From assembly GCA_036873755.1 (NCBI GenBank), contig JAVTVY010018732.1, positions 5,001-69,000 of the forward strand: a stretch of 64,000 nt of DNA, read 5' to 3'. Source of the DNA: Hanleya hanleyi. Its lineage: Eukaryota; Mollusca; Polyplacophora; Lepidopleurida; Hanleyidae. Below the pieces are notes generated by a model. The model saw nothing but the letters and a program-made list of their open reading frames with translations, was not told where the DNA came from and ran no database searches. Below are positions 10,651 to 22,180 of the stretch, one piece after another; the stretch's first letter is position 1; the number at the start of each line of letters is the position of its first letter. The translations under genes were made by a program, and so were the position numbers.

Positions 10651-11387
10651 TGGAAAGTTTCCTAACCGCAAAACGGACAATTGCAACAGCTCGGACACAT
10701 AAAAACCCCGAATGACACCTGTCGGGCAAAACACGCGCAATCTCGGCATAAACTAACGCGACATTTTCCGCAAACTTAGACGCTTAATGGCTGATTACAG
10801 CTTTTGCAAACTCGGGGCGCGAATAAACGGGATAATCCTTCTACACATTTACGTGTTTTAATCTCCGGAAGTGAAGGGGAATTATTTAGAAGAATGGTCG
10901 TTGGACTCCTTATACCCGCATTCCAATCATCGTCATTATAAACGGGCCGTGTTTCAACCACCCCATCTATGGCGAATACAGTCTCCAAACTAGGCCAACC
11001 GGAACTACCTAAAATATCCGCATTTTCTCGTACGAATCCGGCCCACGTAGAGTTGTTAACCTATAAAAATATAGATTTGAAATATTAAAAGTGAGTAGCC
11101 CTTGTATTCAAATCAGTTATAATCGAACATTTACAACGCCGTTCGCTATGTACATCGTTATATCGACAAAGTCGGTATTATCCGCGAGTAGATCGCGATA
11201 AAATTACAATACTTACGGACAATTCTCTAGGTTCGCTGATATTTTTCAGTAAATTCGCCATTCCGAAGTAGACTATAAGTGGAATTCTATTAGAGATATA
11301 TATATTTCGACAAACAATTCTCAAATAATGATCTATCTCACGATATGCCCATTCAACTCCCGCTATACGCTGAATGTATAATTGCCC
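10650..11387 (-). pseudogene. Cysteine-rich protein, right-arm copy with nonsense mutation
   Basis: The inverted copy keeps the same exon borders: donor complement at 11,211-11,216 and exon 2 starting at 11,060. A GAA codon has become TAA directly after 'CNQPLSV' (about 10,773-10,775), so the protein would lose the last three cysteine clusters. A small deletion also changes the last codons near 10,662. The left copy is therefore the only one that could make the full protein. Confidence 0.7.
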
Positions 11388-12035
11388 CTAATTAAAGCGA
11401 TATCGGTCTGTAAATATAAACACTCAAGCCCCCTCCCCCCCAATATTATCATATACTAATTGCAATCGAGTTCTACGCGCTATAATTGAAACACACGTTT
11501 ATATCCAGACCAAGCGATTTCTATTATTCGATCGCACCTGTTACCATAACACACAACCTTCGCATTGACAGGTATTAAAATCAATACAATTATGTATCAT
11601 AACTGGCTTCTAACCATATAGCGAGGTTGAATATACAAATATACCGAGTATTCGTTAACGCTAAGTGCAATTTGTAAAAATTAACTGTCTACAATATATA
11701 TATGAATGTACAGAGTTTATTGCTATGAACCCGTACTATAGGACCTATACGAAATACCACCTTTTGTAAAAGCGGAATAAAACCTAAAATATAGACTATT
11801 TAAACGATTAACGTATAAATTCGGAATATTTATTTATAATACCGTATGTAGATCTTTAATATTATATTCAGGTAAAATTATAACGCATATAATTTATTAA
11901 TAGCCAGACCCAATAATTTATACGAATACAAACTATTAATGACGTATGACAGCGCTCGGTGGGTGATGGTGGATCGCGGTGGCTGTGAGTATTTGGGTGG
12001 ATGAGTACGACTTGAAGTACTCTTTCCCTACTACT

Positions 12036-12800
12036 GACAGAGGATAGAACATTTGGTACGAAGGCCCCGATGTCCCCCCCCCCCCCCCCCCCGCCCCCAA
12101 AACGGCCTTGCAGGGTTAACCCCACCGCATGGCATCACGACAGAAGAATTGGAAAAATCTGATTGGAAAATTCGGCCCAAAAATTCAGATGCGAATTTGT
12201 GAATTTGAATGTGAATTTGATTACGTCATTGTGACGTAATCAAAGAGACTGTTTCATATATAGTGTGCGTGCTTTCATCTCTTAAGCGTACGGGGTATTA
12301 AAACTATTTATACGGGTGAGTACGAAGAGAAGAAGAGAGCTATATCCCCATAAAATTGTGCTTTCGGTCATTTCCGTTCATTTTTTTCGTATTCCTGAAA
12401 GAGCATAAAAGTAATTTATTTTGCCAAAACTAAGTATTCTCTATCATATGAATTAGTTTTTGATATAAAATATCGGAAAATTAAAAAAATCAGTCGAAAA
12501 AAGAAGAAGCGAAAAATGACTTCCGAAAAGATGACGTCACTGTGACGTCATGATGGCGACCATTACTTGAATTGTTTAGCATTTCATCATAGAGTTTGAC
12601 TCAAATATTTTCAAATAAACTATAAAATAGTTTCAGCCCTCTACCCAAGATATAACGAAAATAGATGGGGCGTTGAAATTCCCCCACCCTCCATCCTCAG
12701 GCGGGGACAACCTCCAAATCACCCAGAACTGTTAGGGTTGAAACAATCCATTTATCGGCTACGCATACTATCATTGTCTTATTGAACCGCTTTACATGCT
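12036..12800. other. Intergenic, poly-C tract and CRE pair
   Basis: A run of about 21 C residues lies at about 12,075-12,096, just outside the right arm of the palindrome. Perfect TGACGTCA sites are at 12,532-12,539 and 12,543-12,550, and a GATTACGTCA...TGACGTAATC palindrome is near 12,220. No gene was found. Confidence 0.6.
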
Positions 12801-12813
12801 GAGGCCTGATACT

Positions 12814-13040
12814 GGACAACTATTCCCAGGTGACGGACAACCCTTAATACGACTTAGTTATAACCGCGATAGAACCTGGACAACTACTTCTATCGTCGGA
12901 CAACGTATCCCCGGGTGTAGTTGTCCATGGACAAGTGATAGTATCAGTTGTCCCGAGACAACTCACAACAGTACATGTTGTCCATGGACAACCTGTCCCA
13001 GTAATGGCTGTTCGACGGACAACCACTAACCAGGACAACG
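12814..13040. repeat. Cluster of GGACAAC / GTTGTCC heptamers
   Basis: The heptamer GGACAAC or its complement occurs about ten times in 230 bp: 12,814, 12,835, 12,877, 12,898, 12,920, 12,947, about 12,977, about 12,986, about 13,016 and about 13,034. Two pairs form the palindrome TTGTCCATGGACAA. Spacing is irregular and the sequence between is not repeated, unlike an ordinary satellite. This resembles a multi-site protein-binding cluster. Confidence 0.75.
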
Positions 13041-13129
13041 TTCACCTTCACACCGGCACCAAATTTGTAAAAGCGTATATCATTGGTGGAAATAATAAGA
13101 AGGCGTAGATTTACGACTTACGGTTAAAT

Positions 13130-13500
13130 GAATTACAGGCATCCTGTAAATACGAATTGTGGCAGGCTTGGCATTTACAGGTATCCGGTAAATACGAATT
13201 GTGGCAGGCTTGGCGGTTTTATACCATGGTACAAAATATTTACAGGCATCCTGTAAATACGAATTATGGCAGGCTTGGCATTTACAGGTATCCTGTAAAT
13301 ACGAATTGTGGCAGGCTTGGCGATTTTATACCATGGTACAAATAATTACAGGCATCCTGTAAATACGAATTATGGCAGGCTTGGCATTTACAGGCACCCT
13401 GTAAATACGAATTATGGCAGGCTTGGCATTTTATACCATGGTATATATTATTTACAGGCATCCTGTAAATGGCGAATTGTGGCAGGTATGGCACCAGTCC
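13130..13500. repeat. Higher-order tandem array of short palindromes
   Basis: A unit of about 42 bp with the stem TTTACAGG..CCTGTAAA followed by 'GGCAGGCTTGGC' recurs about eight times. Every second or third unit is followed by a spacer holding the palindrome ATACCATGGTA. The pattern is a higher-order repeat. Confidence 0.9.
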
Positions 13501-14297
13501 ACTATTAATTCCGTTACTTATTATGTTTTAGCTTTAAAAATCGGCAAAAATCCAGAAAATTCACAACGCATAAATCCATCTGGCATGTCAATATTTACCT
13601 TGTGGGACATTACCAGTGGAAGTGTTGACAGATGTTGACCATGGAAATTTCAAATTCCCGCCACTGACAGCTGATTGGTGCTACAGAATGTCATTCAATT
13701 TGTAAACAGGGAGCCTTCTCACCCTTCACTGATCATGTCTCCATCCACCATGCTTTTCCCAAAGTGGCCCAAATCAACACCAGGAAGTACAGTTTCAAGG
13801 CTCATCTGCAAGTTGAAATATCAGATGTATCAGAAATGCTGAAAAATCGCAGCTCATCAATCCATAAAGATCTGCTCTCAAATTTCTAAACAATGTAGGT
13901 CGTGGGTACTGACCCAGAACAGTGCCCGGTTCAGTACCCGGTAGTGATTAATTGTAGACTGATGCCGGATGGCCAACCACAAATAGTACCCGGTAGTGAT
14001 TAATTGTAGACTGATGCCGGATGGCCAACCATAAATGTCACACTCAAGGTTATTTCGCTCATATGGCGACGGTGGGGCAAGCCCCTGAGTCGTGAATCAT
14101 ACCGCGCTAACAGGCTACCTCCCTAAATGATATATCCGCAGATTATTTTGATTACTGAAGAGTTCCTAAAATCGTTCATCAGTTATCAAATCTATTTATC
14201 TTTATTGGTCTTCTGCATAACGTATGTATGCTACATGTAAAGCGCTAAATAACAATTATCTTACTATAATTTTATCATTTAGTTGGACTGTGCATGG
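13501..14297. other. Intergenic with a 49-bp direct duplication
   Basis: No gene was recognised. A 49-bp unit containing 'TACCCGGTAGTGATTAAT' is repeated directly at about 13,936-13,984 and 13,987-14,035. Confidence 0.6.
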
Positions 14298-17200
14298 GCA
14301 TGGTGTTCTATTTGTGCCAATTTGATCTCGCGCGTCGACTTGCAACAGTCGACGCACGACGCGCGACGCGAAAAGTCGACGTCGTGTTTTGAAACGCGAC
14401 GTCGCCCTTTCCGTCGCGCGTCGACTTTTACAATGTTAAAGAGATAGGCCAAAACTCGACGTCGTGTTTCAAAAGTCGACGTCGCCTTTTGGCCTATCTC
14501 TTAGCATTGTAAAAGTCGACGCGCGACGTCGCCTTTCGAAACGCGACGTCGATTTTTCGCGTCGCGCATCGTGCGTCGCCTTTTTGAAGAATCAACACTC
14601 GACGCGCGACGCGCGACGGAAAAAGTCGACGTCGCGTTTTAAAAGGCGACGTCACCCTCTCCGTCGCGCGTCGTGCGTCGGGTTTTATAATGTTAAAGAG
14701 ATAGGCCAAAACTCGACGTCGTGTTTCAAAAGTCGACGTCGACTTTTGCCCTATCTCCTAACATTGTAAAAGTCGACGCGCGACGGAGAGGGCGACGTCG
14801 CCTTTCAAAACGCGACGTCGACTTTTTCCGTCGCGCGTCGACTTTTAAAAAGTCGACGCGCGACGCGCGACGGACATTCGCGTCGCGCGTCGCCTTTTGG
14901 TTTACAAAAGTGCGCATGTCTGGGGAGCATGTATTCCATATTGTTCACGAGACGCAATAAATTATCAATCAAATTATCAATTGAAGTTTGCCACTAAACG
15001 TTGTACAAACGTATTATATAAAATTCACAATCTTTGTTAACTTTCTTCTTTTATGTAAAGGTGTATGTGTGTTTGTACTGTGATGTGTTGTATTATGGTA
15101 TATTTCACCGTACTGTATGGTATGGTATTGTTTAGAATTGTATTGTTTTGTAATGTATTGAGTTGTAATATGTTGAATTGTAATATATTGTATTGTAATG
15201 TATGGTATTATTTAGCATTTTATTGTATTGGATCGTATCATATAGTCTTGTTCTGTCTCGTATTGTTTCGTTGTATTGTGATTTGGGGTGTTAATTTCGA
15301 ACGAAAAAAAAAAAATGTTCACATCTGTGATTTCCGATCCTTGCAGCTTCTGACCGGTGTTGTTAATTTGCTGAGAATTAACTGCAACAAAGCAAGAATG
15401 GCAAGATATTTAACATACATGGAGACTATGTATCACATAATTTATTTGTTTCGCTGTCAGATATGTTATATTGCTGATTAATTTTCGAACACTGGTACCT
15501 GTGTTCCACAAAATGCACATCCCTCCATCGCGAGGACAATACGCATCTATTAGCTTGTAAATGTGTTCATATTTCGCCGGACTAATACGTAAAATAAATT
15601 CAAGTTTCCAATAATGAACCAAAAGCTTATGTAAGTAACAGTTTTGTAGGTGTAACAGTAACGACTGGAAAACAGAGAAAAACTAATTAATAGCTTGTGT
15701 AGCTCAAAGGAAATGTGGGATCTTACTGTTTTCCGGCCGAAAACGAAAGTAAAATGATCCCACACCTCACCTTTACTTTGACAGCATATAGTCACTAGTC
15801 TAAAATGGCAGAAAACAAAGCCTTACTATTAAAAAGGGTAGTATGATTCGAGATAAAATGCAACGTGGCGCGTTTTATCAGGAGACATTCATCAGGATGT
15901 CTCCAGAATGTAAGATCTCACAGTTCCATTGAGCTACACAAGCGATTAATTATTTTCCCTGTGTTTTCCAGTCGTTACTGTTAATCCTGCAAAATAGTTA
16001 CTTACATACGCTTTTGTTCATTATTGGAAACTTGAATTTAATTTACGTATTAGTCCGGCGAAATAGTAACACATTGACAAGCTAATAGATGCGTATTGTC
16101 CTCGCGACGGAGGGGTGTGCATTTTGTGGAACACAGGTACCAGTGTTCGAAAATTAATCACCAATATAACATATCTGACAGCGAAACAAATAAATTATGT
16201 GATACATAGTCTCCATGTATGTTAAATATCTTGCCATTCTTGCTTTGTTGCAGTTAATTCTCAGCAAATTACCAACACCGGTCAGGAGCTACAAGAATCG
16301 AAAATCACAGCTGTGAACATTATAGTAATACATGCTCCCCAGACATGCGCACTTTTGTAAACCAAAAGGCGACGCGCGACGCAAATGTCCGTCGCGCGTC
16401 GCGCGTCGACGCGCGACGGAAAAAGTCGACGTCGCGTTTTGAAAGGCGACGTCGGCCTCTCCGTCGCGCGTCGCGCGTCGACTTTTACAATGTTAGGAGA
16501 TAGGGCAAAAGTCGACGTTGACTTTTGAAACACGACGTCGAATTTTGGCCTATCTCTTTAACGTTATAAAACCCGACGCACGAGGCGCGACGGAGAGGGC
16601 GACCTCGCCTTTTAAAACGCGACGTCGACTTTTTTTGTCGCGCGTCGCGCGTCGAGTTTTGATTCTTCAAAAAGGCGACGCGCGACGCGAAAAGTCCACG
16701 TCGCGTTTTGAAAGGCGACGTCGCCCTTTCCGTCGCGCGCCGCGCGCCGACTTTTACAATGCTAAGAGATAGGCCAAAAGGCGACGTCGACTTTTGAAAC
16801 ACGACGTCGAGTTTTGGCCTATATCTTTAACATGTAGTCGACGCGACTTCCAAGGAAAGGGCGACGCCGCGTTTCAAAACACGACGTCGACTTTTCGTGT
16901 CGCGCGTCGTGCGTCGACTTTTGCAAGTCGACGCGCGATATCAAATAGAACACCATAAATACATGCTCCCCAGACATGCGCACTTTTGTAAACCAAAAGG
17001 CGACGCGCGACGGAAAATGTCCGTCGCGTTTTGAAAGGCGACGTCGCCCTCTCCGTCGCGCGTCGACTTTTACAATGGTAGGAGATAGGGCAGAAGTCGA
17101 CGTCGACTTTTGAAACACGACGCCGAGTTTTGGCCTATCTCTTTAACATTATAAAACCCGACGCGCGACGGAGAGGGCGACGTCGCCTTTTAAAACGCGA

Positions 17201-17531
17201 CGTCGACTTTTTCCGTCGCGCGTCGAGTTTTGGTTCTTCAAAAAGGCGACGCGCGACGCGAAAAGTCGACGTCGCGTTTTGAAAGGCGACGTCGCCCTCT
17301 CCGTCGCGCGTCGACTTTTACAATGCTAAGAGATAGGCCAAAAGGCGACGTCGACTTTTGAAACACGACGTCGAGTTTTGGCCTATCTCTTTAACATTGT
17401 AAAAGTCGACGCGCGACGGAGAGGGCGACGTCGCGTTTCAAAACACGACGTCGACTTTTCGCGTCGCGCGTCGTGCGTCGACTTTTGCAAATCGACGCGC
17501 GAGATCAAATTGGCACAAATAGAACACCATA
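14298..17531. repeat. CpG-dense foldback element, 3.2 kb
   Basis: The ends are inverted: ATGGTGTTCTATTTGTGCC at about 14,299 and its complement ending near 17,531. The outer arms (14,330-14,935; 16,330-17,500) are packed with GTCGAC, GCGCGAC and GACGTCG, themselves short inverted repeats. The right arm holds a tandem duplication of the whole arm unit (boundary near 16,960). An inner, AT-normal inverted repeat (about 15,313-15,730 against 15,912-16,322) surrounds a short centre. Arg/Ser-rich open frames within are by-products of the repeat. No transposase is seen, so it looks non-autonomous. Confidence 0.88.
15060..15290. repeat. Degenerate (TATTG/TAATG)n low-complexity tract
   Basis: Pentamer-like GTATT, GTAAT and TATTG steps run through about 230 bp of strongly T/G-biased sequence. 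It lies inside the foldback element, on the left side only. Confidence 0.75.
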
Positions 17532-18772
17532 TGTTTGTCATCCTTGAGCGTCCACAGTTTTTGTGAAAAGATCAAGGTAATTTGTCAGGGTATCTGCGAT
17601 CTATGGGGGTGAGCTAAGAAAATGAATGAAGGACATCTAACGCACACTGGGTGCCGGGAAATTTTTTCAACCAAAATACCGTGAAAATCCAGAATACCTA
17701 TGGAATCATGGCGATTGACTCCATACTGAATGAAAAAATTGAAAGGGCGTTTAAGTTTCAGTAGGGCCAGGAACACGAAATTTCACAGCATCCCGGTCAA
17801 GGAGAGGAGGCTATGAATATGAATGATATTCTGAGCGACAACATAAGAATACCGTTAGCCGAACTCACGTGCTTGAGTTCGATACGTCCAAGCATTGAAA
17901 ATAATGCATTCGTATGTGTTCCCTTGCATAACCATGGCAGGAGATGTTTAGTAGGGTGCGAGTTTCATTACAGTATTGATTGATGTTCCAAAGGGTAATC
18001 TCGACCTAAGATGGGTAATTTTCAGTGTGCGTATCTAACAATGATAAGGAATCATTGATTCATCTCCACCCATGCACACCACAGGTAAAACTCTGGCGAC
18101 GGACCTAATACGCCCTTAGAGAAGCAACAATGCGCATATTCTAGCGATAATATGTGCTGGTGGGGAAACGTGGTACGGGGGAGTTCGTCCTGCAAAAGTC
18201 AGATATAAAATGATATAACTGATGCAGTCATGTTCTACGAGGAGGTCGAGAATGTGGAAACCTACCTACAGAATAGGAATATCCGGTGGATGCTTCGCGA
18301 CAGACCAAACAAATGGCCTTGTGAGAAGAAAGGCAAAAACTAACAATAGAGTGAGTAACATATTAACTCCCACTGCACCAGCATTTTTAACAGCTTTAAG
18401 CTAATAAGACAACTGTCTATATACTTATCATCGCCTACCTAGTTTCAAAGACGATATTCTCAGCTTTCGAACAAGATATATGATGAAAATATTTGTCTAG
18501 AAATAGTTCATTTTCGTATACCAGTGACAGGTAATAATTGAACTATGTCTATATCGGTACGGTACAGAGAGGGTTAATCAATACTGTGAATTGATTTTAT
18601 CGGCATATAATCACATTCTAAGTAATATTCTAGCAGGAAAACGCCATTCGCCAAATGAGCCCCCCCCCCCCCTCTTTCCGAAATCCACTCCCGAACTATA
18701 GTTGTAACAAAATCTAAAATTTAAAGGCATTCGTTCATAATTTGTTTTTTTTGTATTTGCTTTGATCTATAT
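17532..18772. other. Intergenic, dispersed-repeat trace and poly-C tract
   Basis: No gene found. About 17,660-17,730 ('TACCGTGAAAATCCAG', 'GACTCCATACTGAAT') resembles 60,540-60,605 on the same strand in word order, so it is probably an old dispersed repeat. A run of 12 C lies near 18,661. Confidence 0.45.
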
Positions 18773-19277
18773 TACAAGCGTCTGGTCCGTCATTCATAAT
18801 TCAACCGTCGTCTATTAAAGAATACCCGCGTCCATAATCCAAAGACCTATTCCATATTCCATATAACAGCATTAGGACCAAATGCAAGAAGGCAATAATA
18901 GTATACATAAATATAGGCTAGTTTCCTGCAAGAGAGAAGCGGTCAACAGTTTGCAATGACGCCGGCAAGACATCATGATGTTCCAAAATATCAAATTCGT
19001 ATCGCTGATCAGTATTCTTAATGCATATGATATTCGTTGTAAAGTCGTCATCTAGAGAATGATGTATCTCAGTCACGCTTTGATTGTGATTGTTCATATG
19101 AGCACCATAAGGATCTTGAAGTACATGGGTTCATACGGCCCCTAGCCCCTGGTTAAGCGGAATTGACACAATTTACGAAATGTAACGCCATAGATCTTTC
19201 ACTCTACGCTCGTATTTTGCTATCAGCATGAGATATGTATCGCCAAACTTGAGAAACTTGAGAATGGAGGCGCCTGG
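18773..19277 (-). mobile_element. Penelope-like element 3' end, inverted
   Basis: About 505 bp in inverted orientation match the 3' end of the adjacent Penelope-like copy (20,690-21,210), including the RT C-terminal coding part and the terminal 'GACGGACCAGACGCTT'. It joins directly to the 5' side of the next copy, making that copy appear to have terminal inverted repeats. Inverted partial duplications of this kind are known for Penelope-like elements. Confidence 0.8.
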
Positions 19278-21210
19278 TGAAGGGACCTCAATACAGAGAG
19301 CCGAGAAATATAAATCTGAAGGCCGACCAGAAGATAGTCCTGTCTGCTTTGGAACAGTACGTTACTGACTGGTCTAAGCGAGAAAAAGTTGAACCTACAG
19401 TACTCGATGATTGGCTGGACCTCACCAAGAGCAAGTTCGTTGAAACAATCCGCCATATTGACAGAAGTACCCTTCCCCAAGCAAACCAAGTACTGAGAAG
19501 CCCCAATTCGCAAGAAGTTCTAGCAAATCTCCAGAGTAAATTCGTCATAGTCCCAGCAGACAAAGCTCCAAATAATATAATATTCATATGTAAATATTAC
19601 TATTACCAGGTGCTGGTTGAAGAATTGAGTGTAAACATATCGTCATCAAATATGTCTACTTACTCTCAAACTGCATTTACTCTGGAAAATTTATTTAACG
19701 ATCACAAAACGTTTCTCAAGGAAAGAGGTATTTGTCTTCCATCCAAACATAACGATATACCAACAGTATACTGGACTCCCAAATGCATAAATCACCATAC
19801 AAAGCTAGATTCATAGCTGGTTCTAGAAGCTGCACCACCAAGCTTCTTTCAACCCTGTTGACGAGGGCCCTTCAGGAGGTAAAACATTTTGGGAAAGGTA
19901 TTGCGCCACTATGTCTAAAAACTCTGGCGTTGAATGTATGTGGATATTGAAAAACTCAAAATGTCTTACGAAAGAACTCTATACCACAATCCCTCATCAG
20001 GACCTTATTGACCGTCTAAGTTCATTAATAGTATCTGTGTTCAAGAAAACTGATCGTAGATATATTAATGTCGGTAGCCATAAAGCATTCTTTAGCTCTA
20101 CTACATACAAGAGATATCATTCATGGGATGTTTCTTTGTTAATAGAGTTGCTTGAATTTCTGATGAAAAATAACTATGTGAAATTTGGCAACACAATATA
20201 TCAACAGCATATAGGTATTCCAATGGGTACTAATTGTGCACCCCTATTGGCTGACCTATATCTGTTCTCTTATGAATATGACTATATGCAGGCGTTTCAA
20301 AAACCGATCCATTCAAATCCCGTTCCTTCTCATTCACCAAACGCTATATAGACCATCTTCTCGCTGTGGATAATCGCTATATAAATGAAGCAGTGAAGGA
20401 TATATATCCACATTCGCTGGATTTGAAGGAAACTACAGATAACCCTACAGGCACATCGTATTTAGACCTATATCTCTATAAAAATGAAGCGGGCCTTCTC
20501 TCTCGTCGACTGTATGACAAAAGAGATGATTACAATTTCGACATCGTAAACTATCCCTTTCTGGACAGTAATATTCGAGTGGGACCTGCATATGGCGTAT
20601 ACATATGACGCCTAGTAGCATTTGCTAGATCCTGTGTTAAATGTGACGATTTTAATCAACGTCACAAAACATTGTTGCAGTAACTTATAAAACAGGGCTA
20701 CACCACCAAGCGCCTCCACTCAAAGTTTCTCAAATTTGGCGATACATATCGCATGCTGATAGCAAAATACGAGCGTAGCGTGCAAGCTCTATGGCGTTAC
20801 GTTTCGTAACTTGTGTCTAATTCCGCTTAACCCGGGGCTAGGGGCCGTATGAACCCATGTACTTCACGATCCTCATGGTACCCATATGAACAGTCACGAT
20901 TAAAGCGTGACTGAGATACATCATTCTTTAGATGACGACTTTACAACGAATATTATGGATTAAGAATACTTATCAGCGATACGGATTTGATATTTTTGGA
21001 ACATCATGATGTCTTGCCGGCATCATTGAAAACTGTTGACCGCTTCTCTCTTGCAGGAAACAAGCCTATGTTTATGTATACTATGATTGTCTTTTTGAAT
21101 TTGGTGCTAATACGGTTATATGGGATACGGAATAGGTCTTTGGATTATGGACGCGGATATTCTCTAATGGACGACGGCTGAATTATGAATGACGGACCAG
21201 ACGCTTATAA
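19278..21210 (+). pseudogene. Penelope-like reverse transcriptase, copy 1 (frameshifted, motif A deleted)
   Basis: The frame starts at 'MKGPQYREPR' and holds 'FVIVPADKAPNNIIF', 'MWILKNSKCL', 'LYTTIPHQDL' and 'GIPMGTNCAPLLADLYL' (motif B). It ends with 'LYDKRDDYNFDIVNYPFL' and a C-terminal region that runs into the 3' repeat. Faults: a frameshift near 19,795 and stops near 20,350 and 20,606. The catalytic pair in motif C reads YIDH instead of YIDD (about 20,346-20,357). About 26 codons containing motif A are missing between 'KCLTKE' and 'LYTTIPH' (near 19,978), although copy 2 keeps them. No GIY-YIG endonuclease was seen. The family call rests on the RT motif series and the tangled inverted arrangement. 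Confidence 0.72.
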
Positions 21211-22180
21211 TAGCCCTGTTTTACAGAGTTTCTGCAACAATATTTTGTGACGTTGATTAAAATTGTCACATTTAACACAGGATCTAGCAAATGCTACTAG
21301 ACGAGACATGTATACGCCATATGCAGGTTCCAATGAAATATTACTGTCCAGAAAGGGATAGTTTATGATGTCTAAATTGTAATCATCTCTTCTGCCATAA
21401 AGTCGAGAAGGCCCGCTTCATTTTTATAGAGATACATGTATAGGCCTAAATATGATGTGCCGATTGGACTATCTGTAGTTTCCTTCACATCTAGAAGAGT
21501 GATATATATCCTTCACTGCGTCATTTATATAGCGATTAGCCACAGCGAGAAGATCGTTTATATAGCGCTTGTTGAATGAGAAGGAACGTGCTTTGAATTG
21601 ATCACTTTTTGAAAGCCCCTGCTATATAGTCATATTCATAAGAGAACCGATGTAGGTCAACCAACAGGGGTGCACAATTAGTAGCCATTGGAATACCTAT
21701 ATGCTGTTTTTTATTGTGTTGCCAAATTTCTCATAGATATTTTTCATGAGAAATTCAAGCAACTCTATAAACAAAGAAACATCCTATGAATGATATCTCT
21801 TGTATGTAGTAGAGCTAAAGAATGCTTTATGGCTTCTGACATAGGTCTTTGGATTATGGACGCGGATATGCTTTAATGGGCGACGGCTGAATTATGAATG
21901 ACGGACTAGACGCTTGTATTAGTATATCTACGATCAGTTTACTTGAACACAGATAATATTAATGAACTGAGACGGTCAATAAGGTCCTGGTGAGGGATTG
22001 TAGTATAGAGAGTCGAGAAATCCCATGTGGGTACATGTCTGTACGGTATGTGACCTTCCGCATCAAGTTCTTTCGTAAGACATTTAGAATTTTTCAATAT
22101 CCACATGCATTCAACGCCGGAGGTATTAGAAATAATGGCGCAATACCTTTCCCAAAATCGTTTTACCTCCTTACATGTCC
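21211..22180 (-). pseudogene. Penelope-like reverse transcriptase, copy 2 (inverted)
   Basis: This is the reverse complement of the middle to C-terminal RT region of copy 1, placed tail to tail with it. Its own frame has multiple shifts. It retains motif A as 'WDFSTLYTTIPH' near 21,995-22,030, but motif C reads YIND rather than YIDD (about 21,560). A 75-bp piece of the element's own 3' terminus (about 21,841-21,915) interrupts the copy between the 'GSHKAFFSS' and 'TDRRYINV' regions. This fits a later, heavily 5'-truncated insertion of the same family. Confidence 0.7.

Larger units (their letters stand above)
5903..12035. repeat. Giant palindrome: 2.7-kb and 2.8-kb inverted arms with 0.63-kb spacer
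   Basis: The left arm (about 5,903-8,566) reappears inverted as the right arm (about 9,195-12,035). They differ by scattered substitutions, small indels and a different minisatellite copy number. Junctions are 'CAAGTCG' near 5,925 against its complement near 12,015, and 'GGGTTGC' at 8,566 against 'GCAACCC' at 9,195. Each arm holds a cysteine-rich gene and a zinc-finger/acidic gene facing each other. The unpaired spacer contains the zinc-finger exon of the left copy and a 159-bp hairpin. The high similarity implies recent duplication, gene conversion between arms, or an assembly artefact. No transposase or polymerase is visible. Confidence 0.93.

Noticed and set aside
14330..17500. Arg/Ser-rich open reading frames
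   Set aside because: They arise from GTCGAC/GCGCGAC repeats and occur on both strands with the same composition.
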